Both the position numbers and the translations under genes were made by a program. Positions 1 through 5,469 of a stretch of DNA of 58,778 nt are shown here, piece by piece. The stretch lies in NCBI GenBank assembly GCA_900541935.1, contig UQLZ01000010.1:1-58778 (forward strand), read 5' to 3'. Each line of letters begins with the position of its first letter. Within the stretch, counting starts at the first letter, position 1. The notes under the pieces are model-generated. The model saw only the letters and a program-made list of their open reading frames with translations, was not told where the DNA came from and searched no databases. This stretch comes from an uncultured Prevotellaceae bacterium. GTDB taxonomy: Bacteria > Bacteroidota > Bacteroidia > Bacteroidales > Muribaculaceae.

Positions 1-9
1 TCACTGTAG

Positions 10-32
10 GGACGCTTTGAATAAAAGCGTCC
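10..32. terminator. Hairpin in left flank of the transposon
   Basis: A 9-bp perfect stem (GGACGCTTT / AAAGCGTCC) with a 5-nt loop sits 24 bp outside the left transposon end. No long T-tract follows on either strand, so its job as a terminator for a gene beyond the window edge is only likely. Confidence 0.4.
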
Positions 33-55
33 GCGATTGCGAAATCAAAAAACAA

Positions 56-103
56 CGCAACTATATACTTTATTGTACCAACGGTTTTGTATAATGACTG
101 GTT
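56..103 (+). repeat. Left terminal inverted repeat
   Basis: 48 bp beginning CGCAACTATATACTTT. It matches the reverse complement of 5031-5078 except at position 96. This is the presumed transposase-binding end. Confidence 0.9.
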
Positions 104-117
104 GCTCCAATCATAAC

Positions 118-140
118 AAGCGTATCTGTTGGATACGCTT
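118..140 (+). repeat. Left subterminal hairpin of the transposon
   Basis: Stem AAGCGTATC / GATACGCTT with a 5-nt loop, 14 bp inside the left inverted repeat. The right end has the same hairpin in inverted orientation, with one T-A pair replaced by C-G (positions 123/135 versus 5011/4999). Both pairing partners changed, so the structure itself seems to be kept, either as a transposase-recognised cruciform or as a terminator insulating the cargo. Confidence 0.75.
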
Positions 141-170
141 TAATTAGGTTTTAACCTTTTCATACCAAAC

Positions 171-244
171 AAGATGTACCATTATAGAACAACAATGCTT
201 TAATTATATGTTAAGCATTTGTTAATCTTATAATGGTACATCTT
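171..244. repeat. Long nested inverted repeat upstream of cargo ORF
   Basis: A perfect 16-bp inverted repeat (AAGATGTACCATTATA at 171-186, complement at 229-244) encloses a second pairing (AACAATGCTT 191-200 with AAGCATTTGTT 213-223, one bulge). The outer right arm ends where a putative -33 box begins, so an operator or a structured RNA are both possible. The 11-mer TGTACCATTAT recurs once at about 4389, upstream of the gene at 4425. Confidence 0.6.
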
Positions 245-276
245 TTCGTATTAAATAGTTTTTCTTTGTAATTTTG
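244..276 (+). promoter_or_regulatory. Putative Bacteroidetes promoter
   Basis: TAATTTTG (269-276) fits the -7 consensus TAnnTTTG. TTTCG at 244-248, 20 bp upstream, is an imperfect -33 element. It would drive the small ORF at 371. Confidence 0.45.
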
Positions 277-370
277 CAAAACAAATAGGAAATGGCTTGA
301 CTATATAAATCCCGCCGTTGTTAGCACAATTCTTAACCTCATTATAAAGAGGAGTATATAAAATAACAGC

Positions 371-526
371 ATGGCTAATCAATGTCGCTGGGTTTATTGT
401 CAATTAGATTGGAGTAAACCTGTTTACGTACATCCCTACATTCGCATTAGACTCGGGAAACGGGAATTTGTACGTGAACACCGTAGGGCTGCATGGGGTA
501 CTAAAAAGTATTCGTTTGCAGTATAA
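371..526 (+). CDS. Small hypothetical protein (51 aa), transposon cargo
   Basis: An ATG ORF of 51 codons starting MANQCRWVYCQLDW and ending KKYSFAV. It is rich in aromatic and basic residues (four Trp, five Tyr), unlike a random AT-rich translation, and has no signal peptide or membrane segment. A purine-rich AAAGAGGAG lies about 18 nt upstream of the ATG, and a TAnnTTTG promoter lies about 95 nt upstream. I do not recognise the family. It lies between the left transposon end and the convergent ORF at 571-900, so it travels with the element. A chance ORF is not excluded. Confidence 0.45.
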   Translation: MANQCRWVYCQLDWSKPVYVHPYIRIRLGKREFVREHRRAAWGTKKYSFAV

Positions 527-570
527 TAGATGTTTCGCTCTTTCGACCATTTCCTATTTTGTTTGTTTAA

Positions 571-900
571 TTATACCTTATCCGTTTTCCTCCAAAACAA
601 GAACTCCTTTCCTCTTTTCTCCCACTCAAACCTTACTAGAAACTCATTCACCGTATCCGTTTCGTAGACAGTCACGATGCCCGACATCAATTCTATTTCT
701 TTAATCAGTTTGCAATCATTCTCAAGATACGACATGACTTTACCCCATATCTCATTGTCGTAGTCCGCAGTATAGGAAATCTCGTTATTGCCGTAGTATT
801 CTTTGAGAATGTCACGAAGTTCGGAATTTCCTATCTTGTCAGAAGTACACGAGGATATGGGGTGAAGTTCTACGGATTCTTTAAGTGTGTGAGGTTTCAT
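571..900 (-). CDS. Hypothetical protein (109 aa), transposon cargo
   Basis: A 109-residue soluble protein (starts MKPHTLKESVELHP) with an acidic middle and a basic, aromatic C-terminus (ending WRKTDKV). No signal peptide, membrane segment or familiar motif is visible. It is divergent from the transposase gene (134 bp apart) and convergent with the 51-aa ORF. A 9-bp hairpin overlaps its start codon, so translation could be structure-controlled. Function unknown. Regulation of transposition or defence would be guesses from position alone. Confidence 0.6.
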   Translation of the reverse strand: MKPHTLKESVELHPISSCTSDKIGNSELRDILKEYYGNNEISYTADYDNEIWGKVMSYLENDCKLIKEIELMSGIVTVYETDTVNEFLVRFEWEKRGKEFLFWRKTDKV

Positions 901-927
901 ATTCTATCGGTTTGATTTGATAGAATA
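900..927. repeat. Hairpin overlapping a start codon
   Basis: TATTCTATC / GATAGAATA, a 9-bp perfect stem with a 10-nt loop. The arm at 900-908 begins on the first base of the minus-strand ATG. It could be an operator for the divergent transposase/109-aa pair or a translational block. Confidence 0.5.
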
Positions 928-1001
928 TGTATTGCGGAAATAAATGCACGTTCTAATGATTTTTTAACATTTGAAATGCAAATTCCGCACGGTTGCGAGT
1001 A

Positions 1002-1031
1002 TAATTCTCAAAACAAATAAATCGAGAATTA
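1002..1031. repeat. Inverted repeat just before the transposase start
   Basis: TAATTCTC (1002-1009) pairs with GAGAATTA (1024-1031), 3 bp before the transposase ATG. A possible autoregulatory site or 5' UTR hairpin. Confidence 0.4.
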
Positions 1032-1034
1032 ACT

Positions 1035-1967
1035 ATGGCAACATTCCACTCATTACTCCAGATGATGGATACGCTGCATACCGAAGAGGATTGCAGGGTA
1101 TATCTGGAGAATATGCGCTGGAATGGAAAGCCGATTTGTCCGCATTGTGGCTCTATCTCTGAACACCACTACAAACTGACCCAAAACGGAGAGTTCAAAG
1201 GGCTGTACAAGTGCAAGGACTGCCGTTGCAGATTTACCGTAAGGCAAGGAACGATGTTTGAGGGTTCAAATTTGCCACTCAAAAAGTGGTTCTATGCGAT
1301 TTACCTGTTCCTCTCGCACAAGAAAGGCATAAGCAGTTGCCAGTTGGCGAAAGATATTCAGGTTACACAGAAAACCGCATGGTTCATGTTACACCGTATC
1401 CGTCATAACGTAAAGGACGATGATGCGCACTTTGACGATATGACACAGATGGATGAAACCTATATGGGTGGCAAAACACGTCACCACGGAAAAGGAACAC
1501 AAGGACGCTCCTTGAAGGACAAGACACCGATATTCGGTATGGTTTCTGACGGTCTTGTGTATGCACAAGTAGTCCCGAATGTCCAAAGAAAAACGTTGTT
1601 TCCTATCATTGAGGAGAAAGTACGCAAAGGTTCAACCGTCATAACGGACGACCTGAATGTCTATGACACCTTGTATGAGAACTACGAACACAAGACCGTT
1701 CCGCACGGCAGGCACATTTATACAGTAAACGGTTACCACACTAATTCGATAGAGGGATTTTGGAGTCATATCAAACGAGGTATAAAGGGTATTTACCATC
1801 TCGCCAGTCCGAAACACTTGCAGAAATATTGCAAGGAATTCGTTTTCCGCTACAATACACGGAAACAAACCGATGCAGACCGTTTCAACGATTTCTTGGG
1901 AAGTTTCACGGAACGTCTGTATTACGGCGAACTTCTGATGAAACCCGAATGGAGGGTTATCGGATAA
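1035..1967 (+). CDS. IS1595-family (ISXO2-like) transposase
   Basis: A 310-aa transposase that would move the surrounding element. An N-terminal zinc ribbon is visible (C35-x2-C38 and C60-x2-C63), followed by a helix-turn-helix-like stretch (about 95-125) and the DDE-type core of the IS1595/ISXO2 domain. The candidate catalytic residues are D140 (QMDETYMGG), D205 or D206 (VITDDLNVYD) and N237 in HTNSIEGFWSHIKRG, with the family lysine K247. That is the DDN-K variant described for part of the family. Length is typical and there are no frameshifts, so it may be active. The short ORF overlapping its start in another frame is a shadow. A good terminator follows at 1984. Confidence 0.93.
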   Translation: MATFHSLLQMMDTLHTEEDCRVYLENMRWNGKPICPHCGSISEHHYKLTQNGEFKGLYKCKDCRCRFTVRQGTMFEGSNLPLKKWFYAIYLFLSHKKGISSCQLAKDIQVTQKTAWFMLHRIRHNVKDDDAHFDDMTQMDETYMGGKTRHHGKGTQGRSLKDKTPIFGMVSDGLVYAQVVPNVQRKTLFPIIEEKVRKGSTVITDDLNVYDTLYENYEHKTVPHGRHIYTVNGYHTNSIEGFWSHIKRGIKGIYHLASPKHLQKYCKEFVFRYNTRKQTDADRFNDFLGSFTERLYYGELLMKPEWRVIG

Positions 1968-1983
1968 TCTAAATTCAAACAAG

Positions 1984-2017
1984 AAAGTCCAATCATGCTC
2001 ATGTATGGTTGGACTTT
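1984..2017 (+). terminator. Intrinsic terminator after the transposase
   Basis: AAAGTCCAA (1984-1992) pairs with TTGGACTTT (2009-2017) and is followed by a T-run. It separates transposase transcription from the cargo operon. Confidence 0.8.
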
Positions 2018-2092
2018 TTATGCTTATAACTTATATATGTAGGACATTGTTCCTAAATTTGTTCGGCAGTCTGCGAATTGTCTCTGATTTCT

Positions 2093-2123
2093 TTTGCTAA
2101 TTCACTCTTTTTCTTTACTTTTG
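2093..2123 (+). promoter_or_regulatory. Consensus Bacteroidetes promoter of the cargo operon
   Basis: TTTG (2093-2096), 19-bp spacer, TACTTTTG (2116-2123): an exact fit to TTTG-N19-21-TAnnTTTG. An 8-bp inverted repeat (TTTACTTT / AAAGTAAA, about 2114-2141) overlaps the -7 box and the expected start site and could be an operator. A ribosome-site-like AAGGAGG follows at about 2141 with no convincing ORF behind it. Confidence 0.75.
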
Positions 2124-2210
2124 TACTCAAACCAAAGTAAAAAGGAGGTTAGAAACAGACATAAAGAAATAAAAGACATATTGCAAGCGACTTGTAGACA
2201 AGTTATTTGG

Positions 2211-2336
2211 CTTTAGTAAATCTGGTAAATTTATGGAACTCCAAATGATAAGTCGAAAGGTAGGTTTGTACCCTGCAAAGGGCGCAGACTGCTTTTCCTT
2301 ATTTGAGTTCCAAGGTTTTACCAGAACCTACTAAAG
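2211..2336 (+). ncRNA. Candidate structured leader RNA of the endonuclease operon
   Basis: A long imperfect stem: CTTTAGTA (2211-2218) with TACTAAAG (2329-2336), CTGGTAAA (2222-2229) with TTTACCAG (2317-2324), GGAACTC (2235-2241) with GAGTTCC (2305-2311), and further A/T pairs up to about 2251/2298. Small apical elements include GGTA/TACC and GCAG/CTGC. It lies in the roughly 300-nt leader between the promoter at 2093 and the endonuclease start at 2427. I know no Rfam family that it matches. It could be a regulator of the toxic enzyme, an attenuator or an independent RNA. Confidence 0.6.
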
Positions 2337-2426
2337 CAGATGAGTGAAAAGACAAGGCTGTGTCCTTTTTCTTTTGCTCCGTTTGCAGGAACAACACTAT
2401 GGTATAAACCTTATAAGCTCAAAGAT

Positions 2427-3284
2427 ATGGATTACAAGTTGGAATATATGGAACGTCTGTTTGCCAAGATTGGCAAGAAAAAGACGGAATCATACGTCAT
2501 AAGCCGGATATGGCACCAGTTGGATGACGACCGTGTGAAGTTTGTCGTCCAGCAATACATCAGAAGAACAGAAGACAAGTATGCACTTGCGGACTTGTAC
2601 TTGCCTCAGCTCAATATATTCATTGAAATCAACGAGCCTTTTCACAAGAACAATGTGGAGGTTGATAAAATCCGCAATGAGGAAATTCTAAACATAACGC
2701 ATTCCAAGCCTATCGTCATAGACTGTGACAATGCCATTCAAGAAATCCACCGTCAAGTGGCGGATGTCGTAAAACTTATCAAGCAACGTATTTCAGAACT
2801 TGGCGACAAATTCAAACCGTGGGATGATGCAAGCACACTCACCGTTGAATATCATCAGAGCAAAGGTTATCTGAAAGTGGGCGACAACGAGTGTCTGCGT
2901 ACCACGGAGGAGGTTGCGGAAGTGTTCGGCACGAAAGCCAAACACCGTGGTTTCCTGCGCGCTTCGGGTGCCGCCATTCCCAACAAGAAGCACGAAATAG
3001 TTTGGTGGCCGAATACGGAACACCGCCTTTGGTACAACGAACTCTCAGAGGATGGAATGTTTATCTACGAATATCCGAAAGCGGAGGACAAACGTGCGGC
3101 ACATCTGAAACAATGGCTTTCCGCTCCCGAAGAAACAAGAATAACATTCTTACGCTACAAGGATGATTTAGGCTTCTGTTTCTATCGCTTCGTGGGAGTG
3201 TTCCGCCTCAATAGAGAGAAATCCATTCAAGAAAATAAATGTGTCTGGGAACGTGTCTCGGATACTTATCAACTTAACGTGTAA
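2427..3284 (+). CDS. PvuRts1I/AbaSI-family modification-dependent restriction endonuclease
   Basis: A 285-aa enzyme expected to cut DNA carrying 5-hydroxymethylcytosine or glucosylated hydroxymethylcytosine, as in T-even-type phages (type IV restriction; no methylase needed). Its N-terminal half resembles the Vsr-like nuclease of PvuRts1I/AbaSI: YVISRIWHQLDD, then ADLYLPQLNIFIEINEPFH with D56, E67 and E70. Its C-terminal half resembles the SRA-like base-flipping domain: WYNELSEDGMFIYE, then YRFVGVF near the end. The frame also has an ATG at 2340, but family members begin about 20 residues before the YVxxRIWH motif, so 2427 fits better. From memory the family usually has E-x-D-E-x-H-H, whereas here it is E-I-N-E-P-F-H, a possible change at the metal site. 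It is first in a five-gene operon, 18 nt before the next gene. Confidence 0.87.
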   Translation: MDYKLEYMERLFAKIGKKKTESYVISRIWHQLDDDRVKFVVQQYIRRTEDKYALADLYLPQLNIFIEINEPFHKNNVEVDKIRNEEILNITHSKPIVIDCDNAIQEIHRQVADVVKLIKQRISELGDKFKPWDDASTLTVEYHQSKGYLKVGDNECLRTTEEVAEVFGTKAKHRGFLRASGAAIPNKKHEIVWWPNTEHRLWYNELSEDGMFIYEYPKAEDKRAAHLKQWLSAPEETRITFLRYKDDLGFCFYRFVGVFRLNREKSIQENKCVWERVSDTYQLNV

Positions 3285-3301
3285 CATAAAACTTAAATAA
3301 A

Positions 3302-3748
3302 ATGGCTGAAAATATAGGCAAACGGGCGCAAGAAGTAAGAGAGCAAAGACTTAGAGAACAAGAAGAAGCTATACGGCGTAAAATCGACAGGTTAACTGTT
3401 TATTCTAAAAATATAGAGGAAAATATTTCTCTTGCCAGTGAAATGCTCAACAGAGGTAGGTTAAAGAAAAAAGATAAATATGACAATAAAATTCGTGCCG
3501 CAAAATGTCGGGATGAAATAAAAGAGAGTATATCTTCCATAGAGAGTATAATTGTAGAATTACAAGCTCTTGACGAACAAAAAGCTGAAACTCTTATGCC
3601 ATTCTATCAACCTAAAATAGAGATTTGGAAGAAAGAATTAAATAGTATCAGTGCAAAAGTTAAATGGATACGAATCATAAGATTTGTAATAATTTTCGGT
3701 TTCATAGCTTGGCTGGTGATTGATGATATTATTGAGCATGGAATTTAG
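3302..3748 (+). CDS. Coiled-coil protein with C-terminal membrane anchor
   Basis: 148 aa. Residues 5-120 are highly charged and heptad-like (long Glu/Lys/Arg helices), suggesting one or two coiled coils. Residues about 122-143 (IRIIRFVIIFGFIAWLVI) form a single transmembrane helix with a short acidic tail, so it should be tail-anchored with the coil in the cytoplasm. I do not recognise the family. It starts 18 nt after the endonuclease stop and so is probably co-transcribed. It may be a membrane-tethered partner or a separate effector; the sequence does not decide. Confidence 0.7.
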   Translation: MAENIGKRAQEVREQRLREQEEAIRRKIDRLTVYSKNIEENISLASEMLNRGRLKKKDKYDNKIRAAKCRDEIKESISSIESIIVELQALDEQKAETLMPFYQPKIEIWKKELNSISAKVKWIRIIRFVIIFGFIAWLVIDDIIEHGI

Positions 3749-3770
3749 ATAATTCAATAAAGAACAAGAT

Positions 3771-4010
3771 ATGAGTAAGGAGTATTACAAAAAGCGACTT
3801 ATTGATTTGAGGTCGCAAATGGCGAAAGAAAGGGAAGCCAAGAAAAAGGACAATGCAAATTATGCTGCAAAGATCAAAACGGCTTCTCCAAGTTCTAAGC
3901 CGATGTATAGGAAGCAAAAAGTCGATAGAGCTGCATCGCACGACCGTAAGATTGAATCCTTGAAAAAAGAAATTGAACGGACAAGGGATGCGCTTAAATG
4001 TGCTAAATGA
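3771..4010 (+). CDS. Small basic coiled-coil protein (79 aa)
   Basis: MSKEYYKKRLIDLRSQMAKE begins a strongly basic, helical protein. Two charged helices (about 1-27 and 52-78) flank a Ser/Pro-rich linker (KTASPSSKPMY). No membrane segment or known motif is visible. It lies 22 nt after the tail-anchored coiled-coil gene and 8 nt before the membrane microprotein, consistent with one operon. The two coiled-coil products may interact. Function unknown. Confidence 0.65.
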   Translation: MSKEYYKKRLIDLRSQMAKEREAKKKDNANYAAKIKTASPSSKPMYRKQKVDRAASHDRKIESLKKEIERTRDALKCAK

Positions 4011-4018
4011 TGTAACTT

Positions 4019-4150
4019 ATGGGACTCGGCAAATGGGGCATAATAGGAATTATCCTATATCTGTGCAGGAACATTATTTCTAATATCCTTTATATTCTCT
4101 TTTGGGGATTGGTGGCATTCATCTGTTACGCAATAGTATATTGGTTATGA
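4019..4150 (+). CDS. Membrane microprotein (43 aa)
   Basis: An ATG ORF starting MGLGKWGIIGIILYLC and ending AIVYWL. It is almost entirely hydrophobic, with two possible membrane helices (about 6-20 and 22-42) split by RN. It starts 8 nt after the upstream stop, and its own stop overlaps the next start (ATGA at 4147-4150). This tight coupling on both sides is the main evidence that it is real. Its resemblance to small membrane-acting peptides is compositional only. Confidence 0.6.
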   Translation: MGLGKWGIIGIILYLCRNIISNILYILFWGLVAFICYAIVYWL

Positions 4151-4308
4151 AGATACGCGGATTAAGTTTCTCTTGGAAAAGAGCGGTTGGCATAACGGCT
4201 GCCAAACAAAAGATAAGCCGAAAGACGGGAATACCTACAACCAAACAAGGTTTAGAGCGAAAAGTAGGCAAGATGGTTCTTGATGCCATCTTTGGTAAAA
4301 AGAGATAA
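4147..4308 (+). CDS. Small basic protein (53 aa), translationally coupled
   Basis: Starts at the ATG inside the ATGA overlap with the membrane microprotein. The frame stays open upstream to 4102, but the overlap start is more natural. The sequence is strongly basic (MKIRGLSFSWKRAVGITAAK ... GIPTTKQGLERKVGKMV), with about 14 Lys/Arg and a C-terminal FGKKR, suggesting nucleic-acid or acidic-partner binding. The WKRAVGITAAKQKISRKTGIP stretch has the look of a conserved motif, but I cannot name a family. It is the last gene before the terminator at 4323. Confidence 0.62.
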   Translation: MKIRGLSFSWKRAVGITAAKQKISRKTGIPTTKQGLERKVGKMVLDAIFGKKR

Positions 4309-4322
4309 TTGTCAATACTATA

Positions 4323-4360
4323 CAAGAACAGCGGAAAGGAAAACTTTTCCGTTGTTCTTG
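4323..4360 (+). terminator. Intrinsic terminator of the cargo operon
   Basis: CAAGAACAGCGGAAAGG (4323-4339) pairs with 4344-4360 through a 17-bp stem with two G-T wobbles, 15 nt after the last stop codon; TTGTTTC follows. Confidence 0.75.
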
Positions 4361-4424
4361 TTTCTGTGTAATTGGCAGTCTGCTATACTGTACCATTATT
4401 GTAAATTGATAAAATTCAAATGAT

Positions 4425-4928
4425 ATGGGAAAGATAGCAACAGAACAAGAAGCCTACGAAAGAAGTGAAATGGCAGGTTCTTCCGATTCTAATAAATGCA
4501 TAACTGCAAGTGAAGCACGTAGAATTACGAATCTTGAAGTTTATGGAGATTATGCAGATAATCAGCTAGTACAACTATCAGATTTACATCAAGAATTTAG
4601 TGTATGTGATATTACATTAGAATGGAATGAAAATTCAAGTGATGGTGGAATAAGTGATATTGAAGTTTTGTCAAACAACAAACAGGTATTTTATAAAACC
4701 GCAGGCGCGGGTTCTGGCGGAGTTAAAGTATATCAAGGTGATAACATAATTGTGCGTTTTGAGTATATGAATAGTGATAGTAACTCACATCAATTTCAAT
4801 ATAACCTTAATAATGAGCCTGCTGTTAAGTTTACATTAGGTGGATATGAGGAAAGAACCATTGTGTTGTATAATGAACAAATAAGTTATGATGAATCATT
4901 TGTTTGGGACGTACAACAACTATCATGA
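4425..4928 (+). CDS. Hypothetical protein with phage-structural-like N-terminus (167 aa)
   Basis: An acidic, Asn/Ser-rich, beta-predicted protein (MGKIATEQEAYERSEM) with no signal peptide. The N-terminal pattern MGKIATEQEAY..., NKCITASEA and GDYADNQLVQLSDL resembles a module I recall from Bacteroidales phage or tail-like proteins (GKxAxxxEAxxxG / NKCxTxSxA / Y..NQLVxxSD). That memory is unverified. The rest (70-167) looks like a beta-sandwich of FEYMNSDSNSHQFQY type. It is separated from the defence operon by a terminator, so it is expressed independently. It may be a phage-derived cargo or a sensor. Confidence 0.65.
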   Translation: MGKIATEQEAYERSEMAGSSDSNKCITASEARRITNLEVYGDYADNQLVQLSDLHQEFSVCDITLEWNENSSDGGISDIEVLSNNKQVFYKTAGAGSGGVKVYQGDNIIVRFEYMNSDSNSHQFQYNLNNEPAVKFTLGGYEERTIVLYNEQISYDESFVWDVQQLS

Positions 4929-4993
4929 TTGATTGTATAAGAACAACCATTAAAGGTTATTTCATTTATATACATTATGACAAACCATAATTA

Positions 4994-5016
4994 AAGCGCA
5001 TCCCACAGATGCGCTT
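4994..5016 (-). repeat. Right subterminal hairpin of the transposon
   Basis: AAGCGCATC / GATGCGCTT with a 5-nt loop, followed by TTTTTG on the plus strand, so it also serves as a terminator for the gene at 4425. It is the inverted counterpart of 118-140, with the T-A pair replaced by C-G. Confidence 0.75.
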
Positions 5017-5030
5017 TTTGTGTTTGGATA

Positions 5031-5078
5031 AACCAGTAATTATACAAAACCGTTGGTACAATAAAGTATATAGTTGCG
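5031..5078 (-). repeat. Right terminal inverted repeat
   Basis: Reverse complement of 56-103 with one mismatch. It ends TATATAGTTGCG at 5078, where the A-run of the tRNA-Arg terminator begins. Confidence 0.9.
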
Positions 5079-5080
5079 AT

Positions 5081-5110
5081 AAAAAAAGGTGTTTCTAAAT
5101 GAAACACCTT
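5081..5110 (-). terminator. Terminator of tRNA-Arg
   Basis: AAGGTGTTTC / GAAACACCTT, a perfect 10-bp stem with a 5-nt loop (5086-5110). On the minus strand the U-tract follows (A-run 5081-5087 on plus). The transposon end lies 2-3 bp beyond it. Confidence 0.88.
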
Positions 5111-5112
5111 AG

Positions 5113-5186
5113 TGACTCCGACAGGATTCAAACCTGTAACCTTCTGATCCGTAGTCAGATGCTCTATTCAGTTAAGCTACGGAGCC
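5113..5186 (-). tRNA. tRNA-Arg (anticodon ACG)
   Basis: A 74-nt cloverleaf read on the minus strand: acceptor GGCTCCG / CGGAGTC with one G-T wobble, anticodon stem TCTGA/TCAGA with loop CTACGGA (anticodon ACG), T-loop GGTTTGAATCC, discriminator A. CCA is not encoded. A34 should be converted to inosine by TadA, encoded at 20910, allowing CGU/CGC/CGA reading. The gene is intact despite the neighbouring insertion. Confidence 0.93.
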
Positions 5187-5202
5187 TTTTCAATTGCGAC
5201 TG

Positions 5203-5233
5203 CAAAGTTAATACTTTTATTTGGAATAACAAT
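5203..5233 (-). promoter_or_regulatory. Promoter of tRNA-Arg
   Basis: On the minus strand ATTG (complement of 5230-5233), 19-bp spacer, TAACTTTG (complement of 5203-5210). Near-consensus for Bacteroidetes, placed 17 bp before the tRNA. Confidence 0.6.
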
Positions 5234-5413
5234 ACTCTAAGGCAATTTTTTTATTAAAAATAATTCCGAAAGTATCATAAAAACCGACAATCATCCGAAT
5301 ATCAACAAAATACATAACAATAATTTTCAAACCCAAAATGTGGCATTATCTTAATAATGCAGATAATCCTTTTGTCAATACAGTGCCCCGACTATATATC
5401 ACGCCAAACTAAC

Positions 5414-5442
5414 AGAGGCTGCATCTCGCTGACGCAGCCCCT
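5414..5442 (-). terminator. Likely terminator of aqpZ
   Basis: AGAGGCTGC (5414-5422) pairs with GCAGCCCCT (5434-5442), 28 bp after the aqpZ stop. The T-tract is poor. Confidence 0.5.
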
Positions 5443-5469
5443 AACTATAACCTACTGCTTATACAATGA

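Larger units (their letters stand above)
56..5078 (+). mobile_element. IS1595-family transposon with cargo operon (about 5.0 kb)
   Basis: Both ends carry the same 48-bp sequence in inverted orientation (56-103 and 5031-5078, one mismatch). The similarity continues inward, less exactly, through a hairpin to about position 150 on the left and 4984 on the right. Inside are an IS1595-family transposase (1035-1967), a restriction-endonuclease operon (promoter 2093, genes 2427-4308, terminator 4323-4360) and three other small ORFs. IS1595-family members carrying passenger genes are known (the ISNwi1 and ISNha5 groups). The family normally makes 8-bp target duplications, but none is evident here (left flank AAAAACAA, right flank ATAAAAAA). 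The right end touches the U-tract of a tRNA-Arg terminator. Both ends and the transposase ORF appear intact. Confidence 0.88.

Noticed and set aside
1053..1982. Antisense ORFs across the transposase
   Set aside because: They are shadows of the transposase reading frame with no supporting signals.
2124..2340. Retron or group II intron in the structured leader
   Set aside because: No reverse transcriptase or maturase gene is nearby and no domain V-like hairpin or branch features were seen.
2340..2426. Upstream ATG at 2340 as start of the endonuclease
   Set aside because: The extra 29 residues have no counterpart in the family as I recall it, and the ATG lies 3 nt after the leader stem. Start 2427 gives a normal length.
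4102..4146. Longer start for the 53-aa basic protein
   Set aside because: It lies inside the membrane microprotein gene; the ATGA overlap at 4147 is the natural coupled start.
48..5086. 8-bp target-site duplication of the transposon
   Set aside because: AAAAACAA and ATAAAAAA are both A-rich but not identical; shifting the boundary by 1-3 bp does not give a match.
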